Below are positions 36,623 through 45,213 of a DNA stretch of 64,000 nt, piece after piece. The notes under the pieces are model-generated. The model did not search any database, was not told the DNA's origin, and worked only from the letters and a program-made list of their open reading frames with translations. Positions within the stretch are counted from its first letter, which is position 1. Every line of letters begins with the position of its first letter. The position numbers and the translations under genes were made by a program. This DNA comes from Hyphomicrobiales bacterium (GTDB lineage: Bacteria; Pseudomonadota; Alphaproteobacteria; Rhizobiales; Rhizobiaceae): contig UBJR01000019.1 in NCBI GenBank assembly GCA_900465675.1, forward strand, positions 186,001 to 250,000, in the 5' to 3' direction.

Positions 36623-39207
36623 TCGGCGGCTGCGACGGCACGCGGCAGGTTGACGGATGGAATCCGGCAAACGACCGTGGTGCCGCGGCCAGGCTTGCTG
36701 TCGATCGTTACCTTGCCGTTATGCAGGCTGACGAAGCTGTCGACGATCGAGAGACCGAGACCGGCACCGCCGCGCTTACCGCTCTTTGCACCGGTGGCGA
36801 AGCGATCGAAGACAGTAGCGATCATCTCCTGCGAGATGCCCGGCCCGCGATCGGCGACGGAAAATACGAAATCGGTGCCTTCGCGATGGCATTCGAGCGC
36901 AATCGCCGCACCCTCGGGCGAAAAGTTGGCGGCATTCGATAGCAATTTCAGCAGGATCTGCTTCAGGCGCTGCGAATCGGCAACGATGGTGCCGAGCTGC
37001 GACGGCGAGGTGATCTCAAGCGTTACGCCGCTTTCCTGCAGTCGGTCGGCGATCTGCATCGAGACGTCGTCCAGCAGGTCGCTGAGATCGATCTCGGAAT
37101 AGTTCAGCCGCATAATGCCTGCATCGACGGTTGCCAGGTCGAGAATGTCGTTGACCAGCGTCAGCAGGACAGACGAGGAAGTGGCGATATGGTCGATATA
37201 CTCGGCCTGCCGATCGTTCAGCGGACCGACGCCCGGCGTGCGCAGCAGATCGGTGAAACCGATGATGTTGGTCAGCGGCGAACGGAGCTCGTAGGAGACG
37301 TGCTGAACGAAATCGTTCTTCAGCTCGTCGGCCTTGCGCAGCGCTTCGTTCTTCTCGGTCAGGGCGCGCTCGGCGCGCACCGAATCCGTCATGTTAACGA
37401 AGGTCAGCATCGTCTGTGCATTCGGCAGCGGTATCACTGCATAGTCGAGCACGAGGCCGGAGAACAGTTCCAGCGTGCCCTGGCTCGAACGGCGTTCGTC
37501 GTCGAAGCTGGTGATGAGCTCGGCAAAGGTCTTCCAGCCATCCGGCTTGTCATAAGACGGAGCACAAGCTTCGCCGACGGCGCGGATATGGGTGCCCGGC
37601 TTGGCTTCGGCCTCGGTGATTCCCCAGAGCACGCGGAAGGCAGGGTTCGACAGGCGGATTCGTCCGTCAGGCCCGAACACCGCAACACCTTCCGAAAGGT
37701 GGTCGATCGTCTCGCCCTGAACCTTCACCAGCGTGTTGTAGCGCGTTTCGAGATCGACCTGCTCGGTGAGGTTCTCGAATACCCAGGTAGCGCCACCTTG
37801 TGGATGCGCTGTGGCGAAGACGCGCAGCGTCTGGCCGTTCGGCAGATGCCAGAGGTCGGATTTCGTATCGAGAGCCTGGTAGACGGAAAGCGCTGTTTCC
37901 TTCCAGCTCTTCCAGTTCAGCTGATCCGGCAGTTTCTTGGCCGCCCGCAGGCGCTCGAGAAGCTCGGCATTGTCAGGCTTGCGCTCAAGGAAGGCGATAT
38001 CGAGCTCCCAGAGGGTCACGAAGGCCTGATTATAGAATTGCAGCCGCTGCTCGCCGTCGAAGATCGCAACCGGTGTTGCCAGATGATCGAGGGTCTCGGC
38101 GTGGCTTTTCAGCGTCCGCTCAAGCTCGGCACGAACCGCCTCGGCATCCGAGACGTCGATGGCGATGCCCGCCGAGCCGGTGGGAACCTTGACATCGACG
38201 ACGTCGAAGAATGTCCGGTTGCCGCTGACGACGGTCGAAATCTTGTCGTGAAAAGGCGATTCGGGCGTTGCCGTGGCGCGGATGCGCTCGCGGGCGATCG
38301 TCGTCAGGAATTCACGGCTCTCGTTGATTGCCTGCTGCGGCGACTTCGCCTCGACGGCATCGCCGTAAGCCTGGTTGACCCAGGTCAGGCGGCCTTCGAC
38401 GTCGCGCTGCCAGGCCGGCAGGTCGATGGCATCGAGCAGGCTCTGGAAGGCCGAGATCGACGACATCAGCCGTTCGCGCTCGATCTTCAGTTCGGCGAGT
38501 TCGGCGCGCAGATTGTTGAGCGCGACGAAGCGAACAAAGGCGCGGCCGCCGGATACACGGCCCTGCGCCTCGAGAATTTCATCGCGATTGGTTTCGACCA
38601 CCATATCGAAGCTCTGGCCTGCTTCACGCAGACGATCGATTGCATGGTCAAGCTCGGACGCCGAACGGGGCTTCAGCCACAGGCCGAATGCCAGGAATTC
38701 GTTGTCCTGCGGCGCGCCCGTTTCGGCCGGCAGCTGTCCCAGCAGTTCGGGGCGCTCGCTGCCGTCCCAGACGACGATGCGGCGGTTCTTGTCGGCAATC
38801 AGTGCCTGATATTGCGAGATGCGCTGCTGCGCATCCGAAAGCGCGGTGCGGATATCGCGGCTCTCGGTTTCCAGGTTGCCGCGCTGGCGCACCAGCCAGA
38901 GGGTGGAAAGCAGAGCGGCGGAGATGACCCCGATGACAACGGAAACGCCGACGACCTGAGATGACGTGAACAGGTGTGCCGATGCCGCAGCCTCGGATTC
39001 GACCTGAGCCAGAACCGGCCGCGCAAGCGCTGCGATCGCCGTGCCACCGGCACAAATCTTCGCCAGCTGCGTCAGCGAGCTTTTTCCCTGCTTCACGGCC
39101 CGCCCGGCCGCCGCAGGTGTATTGTGTTGTGCTGCCGCTACCTGGCGGATATCGGGCCGAGCGCCGTCATCCACCTGTGCTGGCAGGCTTTTCTCTACGT
39201 CCGGCAT
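36619..39207 (-). CDS. divL: DivL-type PAS-domain sensor kinase with tyrosine at the phosphoacceptor position
   Basis: The 862-aa protein has a membrane segment (about residues 84-106), a long PAS-containing region (about 240-600; for example EGVAVFGPDGRIRLSNPAF), a DHp domain and an HATPase domain with NAANFSPEG, DRGPGIS and GGAGLGLSIVDSF. The H-box reads QHVSYELRSPLTNIIGF: the codon at 37291-37293 is TAC, so the usual histidine is Tyr639. This is the hallmark of DivL, the Caulobacter cell-cycle regulator that acts through CckA to control CtrA. Overlaps tsaE by 4 bp. Confidence 0.88.
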   Translation of the reverse strand: MPDVEKSLPAQVDDGARPDIRQVAAAQHNTPAAAGRAVKQGKSSLTQLAKICAGGTAIAALARPVLAQVESEAAASAHLFTSSQVVGVSVVIGVISAALLSTLWLVRQRGNLETESRDIRTALSDAQQRISQYQALIADKNRRIVVWDGSERPELLGQLPAETGAPQDNEFLAFGLWLKPRSASELDHAIDRLREAGQSFDMVVETNRDEILEAQGRVSGGRAFVRFVALNNLRAELAELKIERERLMSSISAFQSLLDAIDLPAWQRDVEGRLTWVNQAYGDAVEAKSPQQAINESREFLTTIARERIRATATPESPFHDKISTVVSGNRTFFDVVDVKVPTGSAGIAIDVSDAEAVRAELERTLKSHAETLDHLATPVAIFDGEQRLQFYNQAFVTLWELDIAFLERKPDNAELLERLRAAKKLPDQLNWKSWKETALSVYQALDTKSDLWHLPNGQTLRVFATAHPQGGATWVFENLTEQVDLETRYNTLVKVQGETIDHLSEGVAVFGPDGRIRLSNPAFRVLWGITEAEAKPGTHIRAVGEACAPSYDKPDGWKTFAELITSFDDERRSSQGTLELFSGLVLDYAVIPLPNAQTMLTFVNMTDSVRAERALTEKNEALRKADELKNDFVQHVSYELRSPLTNIIGFTDLLRTPGVGPLNDRQAEYIDHIATSSSVLLTLVNDILDLATVDAGIMRLNYSEIDLSDLLDDVSMQIADRLQESGVTLEITSPSQLGTIVADSQRLKQILLKLLSNAANFSPEGAAIALECHREGTDFVFSVADRGPGISQEMIATVFDRFATGAKSGKRGGAGLGLSIVDSFVSLHNGKVTIDSKPGRGTTVVCRIPSVNLPRAVAAAE

Positions 39208-39351
39208 TCCCGGTCTGTCTCCGTCCTTTAATGTGCCGCATCACGACAAGACATCCCATTTTCGGGCAAACGGACGAGTCCGGGCCACGAATCGAGTTCT
39301 AAAACAATACTTCGGATGGGATTCAGCGGGAAGGTAGGAGGCAAAAAATAA

Positions 39352-39379
39352 GGGCGCCGCAAATGTCAATGCGGCGCCC
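39352..39379 (-). terminator. Terminator after ahcY
   Basis: Hairpin GGGCGCCGC (39352-39360) / GCGGCGCCC (39371-39379). Read leftward it is followed by TTATTTTTT, so it terminates ahcY. Confidence 0.85.
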
Positions 39380-39409
39380 ATCAAGATGTTGTGGATACTG
39401 GCGATACGA

Positions 39410-40810
39410 TTAGTATCTGTAGTGGTCAGCCTTGAACGGGCCCTGCGGCTTTACGCCGATATAGGCAGCCTGCTCTTCCGAAAGCTGGGTCAGCTTCACG
39501 CCGAGCTTGCCGAGATGCAGGCGGGCGACCTTCTCGTCGAGGTGCTTCGGCAGGATGTAGACCTGGTTGGAATACTGGTCGGGCTTGGTGAAAAGCTCGA
39601 TCTGCGCCAGCGTCTGGTTGGTGAAGGATGCCGACATCACGAAGGACGGATGGCCGGTGGCGTTGCCGAGGTTCAGCAAACGTCCCTCGGACAGCAGGAT
39701 GATGCGGTTGCCCTTCGGGAACTCGATCAGGTCGACCTGCGGCTTGACGTTGGTCCACTTGAGGTTACGCAGCGCCGCAACTTCGATTTCGTTGTCGAAA
39801 TGGCCGATGTTGCCGACGATCGCCATGTCCTTCATCGCCCGCATATGGTCGATGCGGATGACATCCTTGTTGCCGGTCGTGGTGATGAAGATGTCAGCCG
39901 AAGATACGACGTCTTCGAGCAAAACGACTTCATAGCCATCCATGGCGGCCTGCAGGGCGCAGATCGGGTCGGCTTCGGTGACCTTGACGCGAGCGCCGGC
40001 GCCGGAGAGCGAGGCGGCAGAACCCTTGCCGACGTCGCCGTAACCGCAGACGACGGCAACCTTGCCGGCCATCATGACGTCGGTGCCGCGGCGGATACCG
40101 TCGACCAGCGATTCCTTGCAGCCGTACTTGTTGTCGAACTTCGACTTGGTGACGCTATCGTTGACGTTGATTGCCGGGAACGGCAGCAGGCCCTTGGCAT
40201 GCAGCTGATAGAGGCGGTTGACGCCAGTGGTGGTCTCCTCGGTGACGCCCTTGATCGCGTCGCGCTGCTTGGTGAACCAGCCCGGCGATGCGGCGAGGCG
40301 CTTCTTGATCTGTGCGAAGAGGATTTCTTCTTCCTCGGAATGCGGGTTCGACAGCACGTCTTCACCGGCTTCGGCGCGCGCGCCGAGCAGGATGTACATG
40401 GTCGCGTCGCCGCCATCGTCGAGAATCATGTTGGAGAAGCCGCCATCGGCCCACTGGAAAATCTTGTCGGTATAGGTCCAGTAGTCTTCGAGGGATTCAC
40501 CCTTGATCGCGAAGACCGGGATGCCGGCAGCGGCGATCGCAGCAGCAGCGTGATCCTGCGTCGAGAAGATGTTGCACGAGGCCCAGCGAACTTCGGCGCC
40601 GAGCGCCGTCAGCGTCTCGATGAGAACGGCGGTCTGGATCGTCATGTGCAGCGAGCCGGTGATGCGCGCGCCCTTCAGCGGCTTCGACTGGCCGAATTCC
40701 TCGCGGCTGGACATCAGGCCCGGCATTTCGGTTTCGGCGATCGTAATTTCCTTACGACCGAAATCTGCAAGACCGATATCGGCGACGACATAATCTTTTT
40801 CAGTGCTCAT
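39410..40810 (-). CDS. ahcY: S-adenosylhomocysteine hydrolase (adenosylhomocysteinase)
   Basis: Hydrolyses S-adenosylhomocysteine to homocysteine and adenosine, clearing the inhibitor formed by methyltransferases. The 466-aa protein has the substrate site motifs (GSLHMTIQTAVLIETL, EVRWASCNIFSTQDHAAAAI), the NAD-binding GYGDVGKGSAASL, and the C-terminal KPQGPFKADHYRY. Monocistronic: its own promoter region (40811-40975) carries a perfect 9-bp-arm palindrome and a terminator follows. Confidence 0.98.
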   Translation of the reverse strand: MSTEKDYVVADIGLADFGRKEITIAETEMPGLMSSREEFGQSKPLKGARITGSLHMTIQTAVLIETLTALGAEVRWASCNIFSTQDHAAAAIAAAGIPVFAIKGESLEDYWTYTDKIFQWADGGFSNMILDDGGDATMYILLGARAEAGEDVLSNPHSEEEEILFAQIKKRLAASPGWFTKQRDAIKGVTEETTTGVNRLYQLHAKGLLPFPAINVNDSVTKSKFDNKYGCKESLVDGIRRGTDVMMAGKVAVVCGYGDVGKGSAASLSGAGARVKVTEADPICALQAAMDGYEVVLLEDVVSSADIFITTTGNKDVIRIDHMRAMKDMAIVGNIGHFDNEIEVAALRNLKWTNVKPQVDLIEFPKGNRIILLSEGRLLNLGNATGHPSFVMSASFTNQTLAQIELFTKPDQYSNQVYILPKHLDEKVARLHLGKLGVKLTQLSEEQAAYIGVKPQGPFKADHYRY

Positions 40811-40936
40811 TGAGGTCTCCAGCTGAAAAGCATCTCAAAATCAAACCTGCGCCGCAAATATCGCGCAGCGCCAACACGTGCCTTATGCACGGCCATGCCA
40901 GCCGTTTATCAGGCTTCAGGGACCATGGCAATAAAG

Positions 40937-40956
40937 ATATAAAGAAGTCTTTATAT
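40937..40956. promoter_or_regulatory. Operator-like palindrome upstream of ahcY
   Basis: ATATAAAGAAGTCTTTATAT: two perfect 9-base arms (40937-40945, 40948-40956) with a 2-base spacer, in the ptsH-ahcY gap, about 127 bp upstream of the ahcY start. The size and AT-rich arms suit a dimeric winged-helix repressor. ahcY and methionine-cycle genes in other Proteobacteria are controlled by ArsR-type SAH/SAM-sensing regulators (SahR and relatives), so this is a candidate site for one; the regulator assignment is inference. Confidence 0.65.
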
Positions 40957-40975
40957 GGTTATATGACGGCGCGGA

Positions 40976-41257
40976 TCAGATCTCTTCGCCGAACTTGTTC
41001 TGGATCAGCTGATCCAGGGCATCGAGGGCTTCGATCGCCTGGTTGCCGCTGGCGGTGACCAGCACGGTCGAGCCGGGACTCGCGGCAAGCATCATCAGGC
41101 CCATGATCGACGTGCCGCCGACGGTCATGCCGTCCTTGGAAACGGTGATCGCAGCGTCGAACGTGTCGACCATCTGAACGAATTTCGCCGAGGCGCGTGC
41201 ATGAAGACCGCGCTTGTTGATGATGAGGAGTTCCCGGGAGAGCTGCGTCGTGGTCAT
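40976..41257 (-). CDS. ptsH: HPr-family phosphocarrier protein (PTS-Ntr NPr/HPr)
   Basis: The 93-aa phosphocarrier has the active histidine in NKRGLHARASAKFV (His19) and the regulatory serine in GGTSIMGLMM (Ser50), the residue phosphorylated by HPr kinase. Alphaproteobacteria use this protein in a regulatory rather than sugar-transporting PTS. It follows the EIIA gene by 9 bp, with hprK just upstream of that, and precedes ahcY. Confidence 0.93.
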   Translation of the reverse strand: MTTTQLSRELLIINKRGLHARASAKFVQMVDTFDAAITVSKDGMTVGGTSIMGLMMLAASPGSTVLVTASGNQAIEALDALDQLIQNKFGEEI

Positions 41258-41266
41258 GAAGGCCCG

Positions 41267-41668
41267 TTATTTTCCGCTGAGAACGCGGCTCGCGACGTTG
41301 ATGTATTTCCGGCCGGCTTCCGAAGCTTCGGCCAAGGCCTTTTCCATGTTGTTCTCGCCTCTGACGCCAGCGAGCTTGATCAGCATCGGCAGGTTCATAC
41401 CGGCAATCACTTCGGTATGGCCGCTGCTCATCACCGAGATGGCAAGGTTGGAAGGCGTACCGCCGAACATATCGGTGAGGATCACCACACCATGACCATC
41501 ATCGGCGCCGGCGACAGCTTGAAGAATATCCTGCCGCCGCTGATCCATATCGTCTTCGGGGCCGATGCAGACCGTCTCGATGAATTTCTGAGGACCGACG
41601 ACATGCTCGACAGCATGACGAAACTCTTCAGCCAGCTTGCCATGAGTGACAAGCACAAGTCCGATCAT
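41267..41668 (-). CDS. ptsA: PTS EIIA component, mannose (Man) family
   Basis: The 133-aa EIIA-Man-type domain has its phosphorylated histidine in LVTHGKLAEEF (His9) and the conserved VVILTDMFGGTPSNLA. No EIIB, EIIC or EIID sugar-permease genes are nearby, so it is probably a regulatory EIIA that ends the PTS-Ntr relay, as known in other rhizobia. It stands between hprK and ptsH on the same strand. Confidence 0.92.
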   Translation of the reverse strand: MIGLVLVTHGKLAEEFRHAVEHVVGPQKFIETVCIGPEDDMDQRRQDILQAVAGADDGHGVVILTDMFGGTPSNLAISVMSSGHTEVIAGMNLPMLIKLAGVRGENNMEKALAEASEAGRKYINVASRVLSGK

Positions 41669-41820
41669 GATTTAACTGCTCCCAATGGCATATCAACGGC
41701 GGCCCCAATATCGCAATGCAACAATCGCGTCCACCGGTGGGGGCACATCTTGGCGATCAAAAGCCGAAGTGCAAGACAAAAATGCGGAGATCGCAGGCAA
41801 TTCTGCCGGATTATGAGGCA

Positions 41821-42270
41821 TTATCGACCGATTTCCGGGGCTTTCGCCATCAGAACCGCGAGCGGCAGCCGGGTATCGCCAAGCAGCCGGATGACCGGCA
41901 GCAGAAAGCCACTGGCGACCTCTATTTGCTCATTTTCCGGCGGCAGGCGATTTTCGCCGGAGGCGCTGCCGGGCAGGATGGCGAAATGCATGGCGGCCTC
42001 GGCAATGCTGTCCAGCGCCACGATGCCGGTGCCTCGAAGTTCGATCAGCCCGGCGATCGAATCCGGCCGCTGGGCGATGATCTGCCCGTCCCGGTTCTCG
42101 AGAAATACCTGATCGTCGGCAACGAGGACGGCGTCGAGGCCGATCCGCTTCGCCTCGTTCAGACAGGTGAAGGCCAGCATCGACTTGCCCCAGCCGGATG
42201 GCCCCGAAAACAGCAGTCCGGTGCCGTTGATCTTGATCGCCGTCGCGTGAACGTTGACCGGCGCGCTCAT
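41821..42270 (-). CDS. hprK: HPr kinase/phosphorylase, short alphaproteobacterial form
   Basis: Phosphorylates HPr on serine. The 149-aa protein consists of just the catalytic domain: Walker A FSGPSGWGKSMLA (23-30) and the downstream ADDQVFLENRDGQIIA region, with LIELRGTGIV as the family signature. It lacks the N-terminal domain of the roughly 310-residue Firmicutes enzymes. This short form is standard in alphaproteobacteria, where hprK follows the chvI-chvG type two-component genes. It overlaps the chvG stop by one base. Confidence 0.92.
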   Translation of the reverse strand: MSAPVNVHATAIKINGTGLLFSGPSGWGKSMLAFTCLNEAKRIGLDAVLVADDQVFLENRDGQIIAQRPDSIAGLIELRGTGIVALDSIAEAAMHFAILPGSASGENRLPPENEQIEVASGFLLPVIRLLGDTRLPLAVLMAKAPEIGR

Positions 42271-44060
42271 CAGCTATTGGCAGCCGCGGGCAGGGCGAGG
42301 ATGAAGCGGGCGCCAAGAATCTCGGCACTTTCCGCATCGATAATGTTCTCGGCACGCAGCGAGCCGCCATGGGCTTCGGCAATCTGGCGGCTGATCGACA
42401 GGCCGAGACCGGAATTCTGCCCGAAGCCTTCCGACTCAGGCCGGTCGGTATAGAAGCGCTCGAAAATGCGATCGATGTTTTCGGCCTGGATGCCCGGACC
42501 GTTGTCTTCGATATAGACGAGGCAACGGGAACGGGTCCGCACCAGCCGCACGATGATCCGGCCGCCTTCCTGGGGAACGAAGGAGCGGGCATTCTCGATC
42601 AGGTTGGTGACGATCTGGCCGATGCGCAGGTCGTGGCCGTTGACGACGAAGCGGGTCTTCACCCCAGGCTTCCGCTCGATCACCAGCTCGATATGCACAT
42701 CCTTGTTCTTGCTGCGGATCTGCCTGGAGACATCGACGAGATCGGTCAGGAACTTTTCCAGATCGACAGAGCGGGCATCGACGCGCGCCAGTTCTGCGTC
42801 GAGACGCGAGGCGTCGGAAATATCGCTAATCAGGCGATCAAGGCGGCGAACGTCATGCTGGATGACATCCATCAGCCGCTTCTTGGAATCGTCGGATTTC
42901 GCCAGCGGCAGCGTCTCGACCGCGCTTCGAAGAGAGGTCAGCGGGTTTTTCAACTCGTGGCTGACATCGGCAGCAAAGCTCTCGATCGCATCGATGCGGT
43001 CGTAGAGCGCGGTCGTCATTTCGCGCAGCGCGATCGAAAGATTGCCGATTTCGTCCTGGCGGGCCGAGAAGTCGGGGATCTCCTCGCGCTCCTTGGCGCC
43101 GCGCCGGACGCGGATCGCGGCCGCCGACAGGCGGCGGAGCGGATTGGCGATCGTTGACGACAGAACGAGCGACAGCAGCACGTTGACCAGCGTCGCGACA
43201 CCGAAGACACGCATGATCGCCAGACGTTCGGCATGAACGATGTTGTCGATATCGCCGGCCTGGGTCGATAGCAGCAGTACGCCTAGAACGGCGCGGAAAC
43301 GTTGCACCGGTACGGCGACCGAGACGATCAGCTCGCCCTTCTCGGTGGTGCGCACCACTGCGCCGCGCACGCCGGTCAGCGCATTCATCACTTCAGGATA
43401 GATCGAGCCGTCGCCACCCGGCGCTTCCTTGTACACCGGCAGATTGCCGGGCTGCAGCGCCTTGTTGAACAGGGTCGTGAACCATTCGCCCCATGTCTGT
43501 TTCTCTTCCTCGACTGGCGGAAGATCGAAACGGAGCACCTGGCCGCGGGAATAGAGATGGCGGGAATCGAGCAGCAGATTAGCATCGGCGTCGAAGATGC
43601 GGGCGCGGGTGCGGGTCGGCGAGATCAGGCGGCGCAGAACCGGCGCCACCTTTTCCGGATCGATCGGAAATTCCAGATCCTCGTCGTTCGGAACCGGGGT
43701 GATGCTTTGGCCGGCTTGTAGTTCCAGCAGCTTCTGCGGATCGATGGTGATCGAATTTGTATCGACCGATGCCGAAGCGGAGACCGCACCGGCAATGATT
43801 TCGCCCTGCGTCAGCAAGCTTTCGACACGCGCGTCAATCAGCCCTTCGCGGAACTGGTTGAGGTAGAGAATGCCGCCGACAAGGACGAGCAGCGCCGCCA
43901 GATTGAAGAACAGGATGCGGCGCGTCAGGCTCGAAAAGACGGCATTGCCGAAGATCCGGCGGATGATGGTGAAGGGATGCGACCAGCGCCTTCCCCGGAC
44001 GCGGCGGCCGGTTACGCCATCCGCATCGTCCAGATCCCTTTCCTGCACCAACTGTGCCAA
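42270..44060 (-). CDS. chvG: Sensor histidine kinase ChvG (ExoS)
   Basis: Inner-membrane kinase of the ChvG-ChvI system that controls acid response, envelope and exopolysaccharide genes, and symbiosis or virulence in rhizobia and agrobacteria. The 596-aa protein has TM1 (about 48-67), a periplasmic sensor region (about 70-275), TM2, HAMP, the H-box DVSHELKNPLTSLR (His368), and HATPase motifs NLIENARSF, EDNGPGI and GQNSGLGLSISRQI. The frame has no suitable ATG; TTG at 44060 with GAAAGGG upstream is the best start, although a TTG or GTG a few codons later is possible. Downstream of chvI. Confidence 0.94.
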   Translation of the reverse strand: MAQLVQERDLDDADGVTGRRVRGRRWSHPFTIIRRIFGNAVFSSLTRRILFFNLAALLVLVGGILYLNQFREGLIDARVESLLTQGEIIAGAVSASASVDTNSITIDPQKLLELQAGQSITPVPNDEDLEFPIDPEKVAPVLRRLISPTRTRARIFDADANLLLDSRHLYSRGQVLRFDLPPVEEEKQTWGEWFTTLFNKALQPGNLPVYKEAPGGDGSIYPEVMNALTGVRGAVVRTTEKGELIVSVAVPVQRFRAVLGVLLLSTQAGDIDNIVHAERLAIMRVFGVATLVNVLLSLVLSSTIANPLRRLSAAAIRVRRGAKEREEIPDFSARQDEIGNLSIALREMTTALYDRIDAIESFAADVSHELKNPLTSLRSAVETLPLAKSDDSKKRLMDVIQHDVRRLDRLISDISDASRLDAELARVDARSVDLEKFLTDLVDVSRQIRSKNKDVHIELVIERKPGVKTRFVVNGHDLRIGQIVTNLIENARSFVPQEGGRIIVRLVRTRSRCLVYIEDNGPGIQAENIDRIFERFYTDRPESEGFGQNSGLGLSISRQIAEAHGGSLRAENIIDAESAEILGARFILALPAAANS

Positions 44061-44140
44061 CGACAGGCCCTTTCGGAGGGCGCGGCCGGAGATCCGGCCA
44101 GCGAGCCCTCAACAATACTCATGTGCCCCGCGGTAACGCG

Positions 44141-44893
44141 TCAGGCTGCTTCGCGGAAGCGGTAACCCACTCCGTAGAGCGTTTCAATCATATCAAAATC
44201 GTTGTCGACCATCTTGAATTTCTTGCGCAGCCGCTTGATGTGGCTGTCGATGGTGCGGTCGTCGACATAGACCTGCTCGTCATAGGCCGCGTCCATCAGC
44301 GCATCGCGGCTCTTGACGACGCCCGGGCGCTGCGCAAGCGAATGCAGGATCAGGAATTCGGTCACGGTCAGCGTCACCGGTTCGGCTTTCCAGGTGCAGG
44401 TGTGGCGCTCCTGGTCCATGACCAGTTGTCCGCGTTCCAGCGAGCGGGCGGGCTGTGCTGCACCGGGCTTCGGCGCGGTACCGCTTGTGCCTGCGGCCGC
44501 GGCTGCTTCCCGGCTCGAGGCGCGGCGCAGCACGGCGCGAACGCGCTCGACCAGCAGGCGCTGCGAGAACGGCTTGGTGATGAAATCGTCGGCGCCCATC
44601 TTGAGGCCGAAGAGCTCATCGATCTCCTCATCCTTGGACGTCAGGAAGATGACCGGCATGTCGGACTTCTGACGCAGGCGGCGCAGAAGCTCCATCCCGT
44701 CCATACGCGGCATCTTGATGTCGAAGATGGCGAGCTGCGGCGGACGGGCGATGAGACCATCGAGCGCCGAAGCGCCGTCCGTATATGTCTCGACCTTATA
44801 TCCCTCGGCTTCCAGTGCGATCGACACTGACGTCAGGATGTTGCGGTCGTCGTCAACGAGCGCGATTGTCGGCATGGTGTTCGTCTCCGTCAT
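44141..44893 (-). CDS. chvI: Response regulator ChvI
   Basis: OmpR-type response regulator partnered with ChvG. The 250-aa protein has a receiver domain with DDD acidic pocket, phosphoacceptor Asp58 in LAIFDIKMPRMDG and the conserved Lys in FITKPFS. A low-complexity Ala/Gly-rich linker (about 128-155) leads to a winged-helix DNA-binding domain ending TLYGVGYRFREAA. Start at the ATG at 44893 or the internal ATG at 44875 (PTIALVDDD); both have GGAGA-like sites, and homologues favour the shorter one. Divergent from pckA across 320 bp. Confidence 0.94.
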   Translation of the reverse strand: MTETNTMPTIALVDDDRNILTSVSIALEAEGYKVETYTDGASALDGLIARPPQLAIFDIKMPRMDGMELLRRLRQKSDMPVIFLTSKDEEIDELFGLKMGADDFITKPFSQRLLVERVRAVLRRASSREAAAAAGTSGTAPKPGAAQPARSLERGQLVMDQERHTCTWKAEPVTLTVTEFLILHSLAQRPGVVKSRDALMDAAYDEQVYVDDRTIDSHIKRLRKKFKMVDNDFDMIETLYGVGYRFREAA

Positions 44894-45213
44894 TTATGCG
44901 CATCTCCCGGAATTTTTGATGTCCCCAGGCGGCCTCTCCAGCCGGATGCGCTTATGGAGGATAAAGGTGGAACAAATTGTGGCAAAGATAAAGGGGCGGA
45001 TTGTTCGAATATTCCGGCTGCAATCAAAGGTGGTGCGACATACTGAACCAAACCATCCAGTTCAAACGATTTAAAAATAACGATTCTTATTTAAATCGAT
45101 TAAATATATGATATCATTACACTTTTCGAATTACACTCTCTTGCTTTTTAAAATTTCCCACCTTAGGTTCGCGTCAGTTTTAACGGCTGTATGCCTGAGC
45201 AAAGGGAAGAGCG
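44894..45213. promoter_or_regulatory. Divergent control region of chvI and pckA (AT-rich)
   Basis: The 320-bp gap holds the 5' regions of both genes. The stretch at about 45060-45160 is far more AT-rich than its surroundings and has short palindromic tracts such as ATTTAAAT and GATATC. I found no confident -35/-10 pair. In Agrobacterium, pckA and chvGI are also adjacent and pckA is reported to respond to acid through ChvG-ChvI, so ChvI-binding sites could lie here (inference). Confidence 0.5.

Noticed and set aside
40875..40880. CACGTG core upstream of ahcY as a further parS site
   Set aside because: The flanks (AA and CC) do not match parS; only the six-base core is present.
40811..40975. 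SAH or SAM riboswitch in the ahcY leader
   Set aside because: I could not fold a convincing pseudoknot or match the conserved core; the palindromic operator is the simpler explanation. A covariance-model search would decide.
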